This document shows, in pieces, positions 1 to 6,195 of a stretch of 12,472 nt of DNA. The stretch is taken from assembly GCA_036675035.1 (NCBI GenBank), contig JAKFFO010000042.1, forward strand, positions 1 to 12,472, read 5' to 3'. Numbering within the stretch: the first letter of the stretch is position 1; each line of letters begins with the position of its first letter. A program made the translations under genes and the position numbers. A model generated the notes under the pieces. It did not search any database. It worked only from the letters and a program-made list of their open reading frames with translations, and had not been told where the DNA came from. This DNA comes from MESE01 sp036675035. Its GTDB lineage: Bacteria > Pseudomonadota > Gammaproteobacteria > Burkholderiales > Burkholderiaceae_D.

Positions 1-2
1 CG

Positions 3-716
3 CTACTGGCGGGAGTTGGCCTGATCATTGGCTCTCTGTCGGTGACCGGTCTGGCTGGCACGCTCGCCAACGATCTGGTTTACCTCGCGGGAAATAACGT
101 TTACGTCTTATTGGTAATGGGTGCGCTGACCAGCTTTATCTTCGGCATGGGCATGACCATTACTGCTTGCTACATCTTCCTCGCGATCGTTCTTGCGCCA
201 CCGTTGATCGCATCCGGTTTCGATCCGGTTGCCGTACATCTGTTCATGATGTATTGGGGCATGGTGTCATTTATTACGCCTCCGGTTGCGCTTGCGGCAT
301 TTGTTGCGGCAGGTCTGTCGGGTGCGCCGCCACTGAAAGTGGGATTGCAATCAATGCGATTGGGGAGCACGATGTATTTCGTACCGTTCTTTTTCGTGCT
401 CAATCCAGCGTTGATCATGCGTGGCGCGCCTGGCGAAATTGCGATCGTGGTCGTAACCGCATTCATCGGCATTCTTTTGATTGCATCGGCGCTGGAGGGA
501 TATCTTCTCGGTTTTGGCCGGTTAAGCGATCGCCCTGCCGGATGGGTATCACGGCTGTTGCTGTTTGCCGGTGGAGTGTCAATGGCATTGCCGGGTGGCG
601 GCGAACTTGGCTTGAGCCATCTGCAGCTTTCGCTGGTTGGAGTCGCTTGTGTCGTCAGTGCATTGATCCTCGCTCGCTTAACGACGCCAGTCGCGCGTGT
701 TACGACTTCTGCCTGA
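3..716 (+). CDS. TRAP transporter fused permease, C-terminal part (partial, 5' end outside window)
   Basis: This is the C-terminal part of an inner-membrane permease of the tripartite ATP-independent periplasmic (TRAP) family, probably the fused 4TM/12TM type in which the DctQ-like and DctM-like parts are one protein. The frame is open to the left edge, so the GTG at 42 is not the real start. The translation is strongly hydrophobic, with about seven candidate membrane segments. It contains DctM-type wording: a Gly/Met-rich stretch (FIFGMGMT) and a later MVSFITPPVALAAF segment, the ITPPVA core being typical of this family. TRAP permeases work with a periplasmic solute-binding protein and use an ion gradient to import carboxylates or similar acids. 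No binding-protein gene is visible, so the substrate is unknown; the partner is probably upstream. The gene ends at TGA 714-716, 24 bp before a strong terminator. The family call is firm; the fused subtype is an inference from the extended C-terminus. Confidence 0.87.
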   Translation, partial: LLAGVGLIIGSLSVTGLAGTLANDLVYLAGNNVYVLLVMGALTSFIFGMGMTITACYIFLAIVLAPPLIASGFDPVAVHLFMMYWGMVSFITPPVALAAFVAAGLSGAPPLKVGLQSMRLGSTMYFVPFFFVLNPALIMRGAPGEIAIVVVTAFIGILLIASALEGYLLGFGRLSDRPAGWVSRLLLFAGGVSMALPGGGELGLSHLQLSLVGVACVVSALILARLTTPVARVTTSA

Positions 717-740
717 GTGTGATTCTACTAACCGGCAATT

Positions 741-778
741 AAAAAGCCGGCATGCATTTAATGCATGCCGGCTTTTTT
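741..778. terminator. Bidirectional intrinsic terminator between convergent genes
   Basis: A perfect inverted repeat has arms 741-758 and 760-777 around a single central T at 759. The GC-rich core GCCGGCATGCATT is flanked by five A on the left and six T on the right, so both strands give a stem followed by a U-tract. It lies between the stop of the TRAP permease gene (716) and the stop of the convergent aldehyde dehydrogenase gene (781), as expected for a shared terminator. A realistic folded loop would be about five nucleotides (TTTAA). Confidence 0.93.
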
Positions 779-780
779 AA

Positions 781-2529
781 TCAGCTTTTCAGCGCGTGGT
801 ACACGATCCCAGGTATTTTCAGCCAGGATGGATTGGCTTCGAACCTGAATAACTGTTCCGCAACCTTGTTCGCAGACTTGTGTGAGACAAACCAGGGCGG
901 CACTGGAAGCAGGCCGAATTGTCCTGCGAAAATTCCGTCCGGGAATGGATGAAATGGTCCGTACAGTACCGTTTTTTCAGGATGATCGAACATCATCGTG
1001 TTGTGCACCGTACCGATGCCACTTTGAACGTCATCGACCGTGTGACCCGGATATGCGCCCCAGGAGGTTTCGGTGAGCAGGAAGCCTCCACCGGTCCACA
1101 AATTGACTGCAATGCAGCCATAGCGCAGCCGCGCGATTTCCGACTCAAACTGTTTGCCGAGCTTTGCAAGGGTCTTAGGATGAATCAGGATGTTCGCACC
1201 CAATGTCCCCGTTAACCTGGAGTTCGAAAAATCGATTGCTTTTCGCAAGAAGTCCAATTCATCGCGATAGGAAATATGCGGAATCCCGAGAACCGGTGCG
1301 AAGGCTTCCTGCCGGAATACAAGCTGGTCCGAATTTGTTTCGTCCGCATCTAACGAAATCGTCAATTGATCGCGCGCCAGCGACTTGCGCACGCTTTCGA
1401 TTCTCCCGTCATAGTGCAGGCGAAAGCGCTCCTTGCGCTGCTCGGTACCGGGATAGTACGGCGGCCGATCCGGTGCCTCGGACATCGCTCTTGCGACGGC
1501 TTCTTCAAGCGCTTTAGCTTTGCTCCAGCCATCCGGCAATACCAGGATTTGCGCGGCGATACAGTTGAACCCGCCATTGTGCAGGCGCTGGGTCGCGATA
1601 TTCCGGGCCTGGAACTCAATGTCCGATTGAGTCCACGGACCCGGGACTACAATGGTCGGGCTGACCCCGCCCAGTTCGCTGGTAATCGGCTTGTGATTGA
1701 TCCGTTGCCGTGCAGTGCCTTCGCGCCTTTGAGCGCCGAATACAATTGCGTCGTGCGTATCGCTGCTGCCGGTGATATGGAGCGTATCGATTCCGGGATG
1801 ATTGCACAGGTATGCGCCGATGTCGGCACCGCCACCGGTAATCCGTACGAAACCATCCCGGATCAGCATCGCAAAAATATCTTCTATGTAAGGGCTCAGA
1901 TAATCGTTGATCGGGTTGAGCTTCAATATCACGACCGACAGATCGGTGAAGAGCTTGTACAAGGTATCCAGCGGCGCGATGCTGCTGATGTTTCCCGCCC
2001 CTAAAACCAATCCGACCGAACCGACCGGCATCTCGGGTTGCGAAGCGTAGGTCGATGCCACATGGCTTTGAAGCGTGTCGGGCGTAACCTCCGGCTGCAT
2101 CCATATTTCAGCGCGCACGCGGTTGAGCAGTACGCGATCGAAGCTTGTGCGGGGAAAAACCTGAACCACTGTCTGACCGGATGCAGTCGTGCGTACAGGC
2201 AGGTCCGCCACGGTTTTTTTGCTGCCGGAAGCGATATTGTCCAGCGTTTCAATCAACTGTTTGACGCCGCGAAGTATCGCCCAGGGTCCCGACATCCATT
2301 CTTCGCCGGACAACGCAGGCGCATGACCAATTCCTTTTGCGTTGACTGCGGCTGAGACCCAGTCCGACGCAACCAGTTGTATTCGTTCGCGGATGTCTTC
2401 GAGATAGGCGATGCGCGCGCGTACCGGCATGGTGGCCCAGCGCACCTTGCTCAGCTGAAGCTCGGCAATTGCATCATCGATCACTGGGTTGGGAACAGAA
2501 GTAATTTTCTGGGTCTGATGCGTGTTCAT
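781..2529 (-). CDS. Aldehyde dehydrogenase family protein, long form (582 aa)
   Basis: This is an NAD(P)-dependent aldehyde dehydrogenase-superfamily oxidoreductase, presumably cytosolic, oxidising an unknown aldehyde. The key residues align with the fold: an Asn after the Rossmann-entry loop (GAGN, N180), the cofactor-side Lys in ILKLNP (K203), a GSS loop (254-256) in place of GSTxxG, the general-base Glu in SELGG (E285), the catalytic Cys in GGFNC (C323), and the ExF pair in RQEAF (E408, F410). At 582 aa it is longer than the usual 480-500 aa, with extra sequence at both ends; the last 60 or so residues are not typical ALDH. I chose the ATG at 2529, preceded by GGAG at good spacing. The frame stays open to an ATG at 2676, but that codon lies inside the likely -10 box and the extra 49 residues look non-coding. 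The gene stands alone, with its own promoter and a terminator just after its stop. Its substrate cannot be told from context. Confidence 0.88.
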   Translation of the reverse strand: MNTHQTQKITSVPNPVIDDAIAELQLSKVRWATMPVRARIAYLEDIRERIQLVASDWVSAAVNAKGIGHAPALSGEEWMSGPWAILRGVKQLIETLDNIASGSKKTVADLPVRTTASGQTVVQVFPRTSFDRVLLNRVRAEIWMQPEVTPDTLQSHVASTYASQPEMPVGSVGLVLGAGNISSIAPLDTLYKLFTDLSVVILKLNPINDYLSPYIEDIFAMLIRDGFVRITGGGADIGAYLCNHPGIDTLHITGSSDTHDAIVFGAQRREGTARQRINHKPITSELGGVSPTIVVPGPWTQSDIEFQARNIATQRLHNGGFNCIAAQILVLPDGWSKAKALEEAVARAMSEAPDRPPYYPGTEQRKERFRLHYDGRIESVRKSLARDQLTISLDADETNSDQLVFRQEAFAPVLGIPHISYRDELDFLRKAIDFSNSRLTGTLGANILIHPKTLAKLGKQFESEIARLRYGCIAVNLWTGGGFLLTETSWGAYPGHTVDDVQSGIGTVHNTMMFDHPEKTVLYGPFHPFPDGIFAGQFGLLPVPPWFVSHKSANKVAEQLFRFEANPSWLKIPGIVYHALKS

Positions 2530-2674
2530 AGAGTGACTCCGCCATATAGGGTTGGCCCGCAAAGCGAAAAATTCGCCTGAATTGAAACGGTGAGAATTTG
2601 CCTGTAGGTCGCTTGTAGTCGTTGCCTGATGACTCACCCCGCTGCGGCCGAGTCGTGCGCTGCCTCGGCAAGGC
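2530..2674 (-). promoter_or_regulatory. Long 5' leader of the aldehyde dehydrogenase gene
   Basis: About 140 nt separate the predicted transcription start from the ATG at 2529. The leader holds several modest pairing options. GGTGAG and CTCACC (2589-2594 and 2633-2638) could close a 50-nt hairpin. Inside it, TTGCCTG occurs twice as a direct repeat (2598-2604 and 2622-2628). A small GCGAA/TTCGC hairpin lies at 2564-2576. The Shine-Dalgarno GGAG lies just upstream of the start. I do not recognise a known riboswitch. It could be a plain untranslated leader; structured regulation is only a possibility. Confidence 0.3.
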
Positions 2675-2680
2675 ATTATA
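2675..2680 (-). promoter_or_regulatory. Predicted -10 box (TATAAT) of the aldehyde dehydrogenase gene
   Basis: A perfect consensus TATAAT reads on the minus strand at 2680-2675, in the gap between the thioredoxin-fold gene and the aldehyde dehydrogenase gene. No good -35 hexamer is seen at 16-18 bp, so the promoter may depend on an activator or be moderate in strength. The -10 position would put the transcript start near 2668, downstream of the ATG at 2676. This argues against the longer reading of the coding region. Confidence 0.5.
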
Positions 2681-2752
2681 GGAGAGAAATTCCGGGATTA
2701 TTGTTGTTTCGATTCGTGCTAGAGCGAATCCACTAAGGACGGCGAACCACCG

Positions 2753-3187
2753 TCAGCTACGTAATGCGTCCCTCAATCGGATGCGCAGGTTGCAGGTCTG
2801 TTGCCAGGTTCTTCGTTCTTCAGTCGCATGTGCTTCGGCATCGAGTTCCGCATCGGTTTTTTGCGCCTGGGCAAGCACCAGCCGGTTCGCCTGCTGCGAA
2901 TCGGGTGGCACAGGACCGAAAAACGTTACGGTGTCGGCGCGCTGAATCAGTAGCGTAGGAAAATTTTCGACGTCCAGATCGCCCACGACGTCGGCCTCGT
3001 CTTCAATATCGATCCAGATGAAATGCTTGTCCGGATGACGCGCCGCCAACTGCTCGAATGCCGGCTGATATTCCCGGCATACGTCGCACCATGCGGCACA
3101 CAGACAAACGATGATCCACACCGAATCATCGGAAATGATTTCGGCAATCCGGGAACGGTTTTCGAACGTTAAAGTCGAGAAAGACAT
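2753..3187 (-). CDS. Thioredoxin-fold protein with CDVC active site
   Basis: This 144-aa protein has the thioredoxin fold and probably acts as a cytosolic thiol-disulfide oxidoreductase. It shows WCDVC (W33, C34, C37) after a hydrophobic strand, where classical thioredoxin has WCGPC. The cis-proline is in NFPTLL (P77). A FFGPVPP segment stands where thioredoxin has its GxxP loop. No signal peptide or membrane segment is evident. After the fold there is a charged, probably helical tail of about 40 residues (110-144). The CDVC dipeptide suggests a redox potential different from thioredoxin A, but the partner is unknown. The gene is divergent from tsaB with only 72 bp between start codons, and a GGAG lies unusually close to its ATG (2 nt between). 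It could be called a thioredoxin family protein with confidence, but no more specific name is justified. Confidence 0.87.
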   Translation of the reverse strand: MSFSTLTFENRSRIAEIISDDSVWIIVCLCAAWCDVCREYQPAFEQLAARHPDKHFIWIDIEDEADVVGDLDVENFPTLLIQRADTVTFFGPVPPDSQQANRLVLAQAQKTDAELDAEAHATEERRTWQQTCNLRIRLRDALRS

Positions 3188-3188
3188 G

Positions 3189-3259
3189 GCTCCATTTTAC
3201 CGTACAGCACCGGCAATCCAAAGCGCACTTGGCTGGTATCAGGCGCGGTAAAATAGAGC
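3189..3259. promoter_or_regulatory. Divergent promoter region with 14-nt inverted repeat abutting both start codons
   Basis: The gap between the trx start (3187, minus) and the tsaB start (3260, plus) is framed by an inverted repeat. The arm GCTCCATTTTACCG at 3189-3202 is the reverse complement of CGGTAAAATAGAGC at 3246-3259 except for one base. Each arm supplies a TAAAAT -10-like box (minus 3199-3194, plus 3249-3254) ending 5-6 nt before its start codon. On the minus side TTGGAT lies 16 bp upstream of the box as a weak -35; on the plus side no well-spaced -35 is seen. The simplest reading is two outward-facing sigma70 promoters with little or no leader. Confidence 0.5.
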
Positions 3260-3949
3260 ATGGCTATCATTCTCGCTTTGGAAACGTCGACCGAAACCGC
3301 CTCTGCCGCACTTTTGTACGATGAGCAGCTTATCGCATGCGAATCGCCGGGCGTACAGACGCACTCGCAAACAGTTCTTCCGATGGTGCAGCGGCTGCTG
3401 GGCGAGGCCGGCATAACACTTTCTCAATGTGACGCTATTGCGTTCGGTGCCGGCCCCGGGTCGTTTACCGGTGTCCGCACGGCGTGCGGAATCGCGCAGG
3501 GATTGGCTTCCGGCGCCGATTTGCCTATGATTCCTGTCGTTACCCTGATGGCGATGGCCCAGGCCTGTCGTGAAGCGACCGGCGCACTTGATGTGATTGC
3601 GATGCTCGATGCACGCATGGACGAGCTATATTGGGCCCGATATTGTTTTACCGGCGAATGGCGTACCGTGGTTGAACCGACCTTGTCGACAGGATCCGAC
3701 GTGCCGGAAATCGAGGAGGCGGCCGTGTGCGGAAATGGAATTCCGGTTTATGCTGCAAATGCCGGAGCGCATTTTCCAGTCGAGAATACTGATCCGGGCA
3801 TCATGCCTCACGCGAAACATGTTGCCCAGCTGGGTCACATCGAATTCGTCGCAAAAAGAACGATTGCATCGCGCGACGCGCAACCGATCTACCTGCGCAA
3901 CAAGGTGGCGTTAACCACGATGGAGCGCCTGGCCAAGGTGACGGCATGA
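3260..3949 (+). CDS. tsaB: tRNA t6A synthesis protein TsaB
   Basis: TsaB (YeaZ) is the dimerisation subunit that, with TsaD and TsaE, transfers threonylcarbamoyl from threonylcarbamoyl-AMP to A37 of ANN-decoding tRNAs in the cytoplasm. The 229-aa product is the usual length. It opens with the ASKHA-type strand MAIILALETSTETASAALL and carries the family signature AFGAGPGSFTGVR (61-73). TsaB has the fold of TsaD but lacks the metal-binding histidines, so it is structural, not catalytic. The start at 3260 matches the family N-terminus. There is almost no leader and only a weak GAG next to the ATG. It is the first gene of a tight operon with rimI, sharing ATGA at 3946-3949. The tsaB-rimI pairing is a common bacterial arrangement and supports both names. 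Confidence 0.96.
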   Translation: MAIILALETSTETASAALLYDEQLIACESPGVQTHSQTVLPMVQRLLGEAGITLSQCDAIAFGAGPGSFTGVRTACGIAQGLASGADLPMIPVVTLMAMAQACREATGALDVIAMLDARMDELYWARYCFTGEWRTVVEPTLSTGSDVPEIEEAAVCGNGIPVYAANAGAHFPVENTDPGIMPHAKHVAQLGHIEFVAKRTIASRDAQPIYLRNKVALTTMERLAKVTA

Positions 3950-4437
3950 GTTCGGTACGTAAATCAATGTATCCGCAAGAACGTCCCGGCTCAATGCAGT
4001 TTATGCCAATGCAGGAAGCGGACCTGCAGGAAGTGCTGGCGATCGAGTATGCCGTTTATCCGTTCCCTTGGACGAATGGAAATTTCCTTGATTCTCTTAA
4101 CAGCGGATACGAGTCGTGGGTATTGCGGAATTCGTCGCGGACTCTGGTCGGGTATCTTTTGATGCTGCCTGCAGTCGACGAGGCGCATCTGCTCAATATT
4201 ACGGTCCATGCGGACTTGCACGGGCAAGGCATCGGTCGAGCAATGCTCGATTACGTTGTCGAATGCACGCGGCGCAAGGGATTGGCATCGGTTTTACTTG
4301 AAGTGCGTCCGTCGAACCAGCGTGCGCTCACCATTTACACGAAATATGGTTTTCAACGAATCGGCGTGCGCAAGAACTACTATCCGGCGGCACACAGTAC
4401 GCGCGAAGACGCAATCGTGATGAGACTGCCCCTATGA
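3946..4437 (+). CDS. rimI: Ribosomal protein S18 alanine N-acetyltransferase RimI
   Basis: RimI is a GNAT acetyltransferase that acetylates the N-terminal alanine of ribosomal protein S18 using acetyl-CoA. The product (163 aa) shows the GNAT core: strand LLNITV (82-87), the acetyl-CoA pyrophosphate loop LHGQGIGRAM (91-100), and LLEVRPSNQRALTIYTKYGF (117-136). E119 and Y131 have the same 12-residue spacing as the catalytic Glu and Tyr of enterobacterial RimI. It is about 15 residues longer at the N-terminus than typical RimI (about 148 aa). The start used here overlaps the tsaB stop as ATGA, which favours translational coupling; internal Met8 or Met17 (MQFMPMQEAD) would give a more typical length. 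It overlaps the next gene by ATGA too. Confidence 0.93.
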   Translation: MSSVRKSMYPQERPGSMQFMPMQEADLQEVLAIEYAVYPFPWTNGNFLDSLNSGYESWVLRNSSRTLVGYLLMLPAVDEAHLLNITVHADLHGQGIGRAMLDYVVECTRRKGLASVLLEVRPSNQRALTIYTKYGFQRIGVRKNYYPAAHSTREDAIVMRLPL

Positions 4438-5222
4438 GTTCATCATCCAGACGTCGCGAGAAATTCCTGACCGAAATGGGCGTCGGTCCGCTATGGAGCC
4501 GGCGTAGCACCACCTCGGCTCCGATCGCGGCACCGCAAGCCGTGCAGTCGAAAGATGGCGATGAATCCGATACTGCGGCTTTTGCATCCGTTCTACACGA
4601 GGTGACCGCGGTTGCGGCGACTGCACCATCGGATCGGGAAATCGCGGCCATGGATTGGACGCAGCTAAAGACAGCGGTGGCCGGCTGTGTCAGATGCGGA
4701 TTGTGTAAAAGTCGAACCAAAACGGTGTTCGGCATCGGCGATGAAAAAGCCAAATGGCTATTCATTGGCGAAGGCCCGGGCCGAAATGAGGATTTGCAAG
4801 GAGAACCTTTTATCGGTCCGGCAGGAAAACTGCTCGACAACATGATGGCGGCCATAGGACTGAAGCGCGGCGAGAATGCGTATATCGCCAATATTGTCAA
4901 ATGCCGTCCAACCGGCGCAGACGGGCGAGACCGTGCGCCGACTCCGGAAGAAGCCGCCGCATGCCGTCCCTATCTGGAGCGCCAAATTGCATTGATTCAA
5001 CCGACTATCCTGGTTGCGCTTGGAAAGACCGCTGGAGTGTCTTTGCTGGGAGTCGATTCTGAAACATCAGTCACGCAGATGCGAGGCAGGGTGCACAAAC
5101 ACAATGATTTGCCATTAGTCGTTACCTACCATCCGGCTTATCTGTTACGCAAATTGACGGACAAAGGCAAGACCTGGGCCGACCTTTGTCTGGCAATGGA
5201 TACTTACGCCGGCAATCAGTAG
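4434..5222 (+). CDS. Family-4 [4Fe-4S] uracil-DNA glycosylase with psi-like N-terminal peptide
   Basis: This enzyme removes uracil from DNA to start base-excision repair. The catalytic domain (about 78-262) belongs to family 4, the Fe-S type once described as SPO1 DNA polymerase-related. Likely cluster ligands are C85 and C88 in CVRCGLC, C157 in KCRP and C177 in ACRPYL. Motif A is GEGPGRNED (112-120) and the C-terminal motif is HPAYLLR (H233). The product is 262 aa, with about 75 residues before the domain. Residues 5-25 (RR at 6-8, MGV at 15-17, W21, RR at 23-24) resemble the N-terminal peptide of E. coli HolD. Residues 26-70 are rich in Ala, Ser, Pro, Thr and acidic residues and look like a flexible linker. 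The ATG overlaps the rimI stop as ATGA. The glycosylase call is firm; the HolD resemblance is inference from memory of that sequence. Confidence 0.94.
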   Translation: MSSSSRRREKFLTEMGVGPLWSRRSTTSAPIAAPQAVQSKDGDESDTAAFASVLHEVTAVAATAPSDREIAAMDWTQLKTAVAGCVRCGLCKSRTKTVFGIGDEKAKWLFIGEGPGRNEDLQGEPFIGPAGKLLDNMMAAIGLKRGENAYIANIVKCRPTGADGRDRAPTPEEAAACRPYLERQIALIQPTILVALGKTAGVSLLGVDSETSVTQMRGRVHKHNDLPLVVTYHPAYLLRKLTDKGKTWADLCLAMDTYAGNQ

Positions 5223-5225
5223 CGA

Positions 5226-6182
5226 GTGGACTCCTTTCAATCGCAATTTCATCGGCGCTGGGGGCATCTGAACGACCCGCATGTCCGTGCTCTCGCATGG
5301 TTGCTCGATGCCCCCGATCTGCTGGACCCCGTTTGTGCGCATTGGCAAGGACGGATTGCAACGCTCCAGGACACGCCTGATCAACACGATGAGGATTGGC
5401 TGGCGATGCTGGACGGTTCGCCGGAGCAATTGCATGCATATCTTGACCTTCAGCCATTTTCTCGCCTGGGCCGCTATGCCGAAAAACTGCTGGCATTTTA
5501 TTTTCAGTATCGCGGCACGTTGATCGGTCACGGCGTGCAGGTACGCGCAGGGCAAGGCGGCACCATCGGCGAATTCGACTTTTTGCTGCGTAACGGGTCG
5601 GCGCTCGTCCATTGGGAATTCGCCACCAAATTTTATTTGCTCGAGCCGACTGGCAGCGGAAGGGAAGCCGACTATTTTATCGGCCCAAACCTGGCCGATA
5701 CACTCGGTACGAAAATGCGCAAGATACTTGATCGGCAGCTTTTGCTGGCCCAGCATCCGGCGTCACGAATCCATCTGCCGCAGCCGGTTGCGTCGGCGCA
5801 GGCATTGATAAAAGGCTGGCTTTTTTATCACGAAAACGATGTAAGTCCGGATCGGTCGCTCGGCGTATCCGAGCAGCATTGCCGGGGATTCTGGTGCAGC
5901 TTGTCCGAGCTCGATTCGATTGCGGGTGAACGATATGCGATCTTGCCGAGATTGCGTTGGCTGGCACCTGCCAAGCTCGACTGGGAGACGGTTCTGGACG
6001 CTCCAACTCTTCGGGAAACGCTAGCCGGGCATTTTGATGCGAACACAATGCCGGTAATGGTAGCGGTGGTGGAGCGAGATGCAGGCTGTGCGATCGAAAC
6101 CAACCGAGGATTCATTGTCCCTGAGGATTGGCGTTTCCGGGCCCGGCAACGGATCCGGCAAGCGGGCGAATCAGGCAGTTGA
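5226..6182 (+). CDS. DUF1853 family protein
   Basis: This 318-aa protein fits the DUF1853 family, whose function is not established. The start is a GTG at 5226, only 3 nt after the glycosylase stop, with a weak ribosome-binding site, so it is probably translated by coupling as the last gene of the tsaB operon. It has no signal peptide or membrane segment. The conserved centre runs from RLGRYAEKLLAFYF (80-93, E86) to GEFDFLLR (115-122, D118) and HWEFATKFYL (129-138, E131, K135). This order of a helix Glu, a strand Asp and a Glu/Lys strand resembles the PD-(D/E)XK nuclease core, although the Glu-Lys spacing is wider than ExK. A nucleic-acid role would suit the glycosylase next to it, but this is inference. 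The gene converges on lplT with a 13-bp gap. Confidence 0.82.
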   Translation: MDSFQSQFHRRWGHLNDPHVRALAWLLDAPDLLDPVCAHWQGRIATLQDTPDQHDEDWLAMLDGSPEQLHAYLDLQPFSRLGRYAEKLLAFYFQYRGTLIGHGVQVRAGQGGTIGEFDFLLRNGSALVHWEFATKFYLLEPTGSGREADYFIGPNLADTLGTKMRKILDRQLLLAQHPASRIHLPQPVASAQALIKGWLFYHENDVSPDRSLGVSEQHCRGFWCSLSELDSIAGERYAILPRLRWLAPAKLDWETVLDAPTLRETLAGHFDANTMPVMVAVVERDAGCAIETNRGFIVPEDWRFRARQRIRQAGESGS

Positions 6183-6195
6183 GTGTGCCGGTAGA

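Noticed and set aside
1366..2004. 212-codon plus-strand open frame inside the aldehyde dehydrogenase gene
   Set aside because: It lies fully antisense to a gene with all catalytic motifs, and its translation is Arg/Cys-rich with no recognisable domain. It is a shadow frame.
2589..2638. Known riboswitch in the aldehyde dehydrogenase leader
   Set aside because: I compared it mentally with common classes (TPP, glycine, SAM, SAH, guanidine, ZTP) and found no matching core. It is left as an unassigned leader.
2530..2676. N-terminal extension of the aldehyde dehydrogenase to ATG 2676
   Set aside because: The ATG lies within the likely -10 box, the extra residues look random, and a good Shine-Dalgarno precedes ATG 2529.
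2738..2754. Small hairpin GACGG/CCGTC at the end of the thioredoxin-fold gene
   Set aside because: It has only 5 bp, overlaps the stop codon and is not followed by a T-tract, so it is not a credible intrinsic terminator.
4328..4900. 190-codon minus-strand open frame across rimI and the glycosylase
   Set aside because: It is antisense to conserved coding sequence; its Ser/Pro/Ala-rich translation is typical of shadow frames.
5145..5756. 203-codon minus-strand open frame across the glycosylase/DUF1853 junction
   Set aside because: It is antisense to two well-supported coupled genes, and its translation shows no domain.
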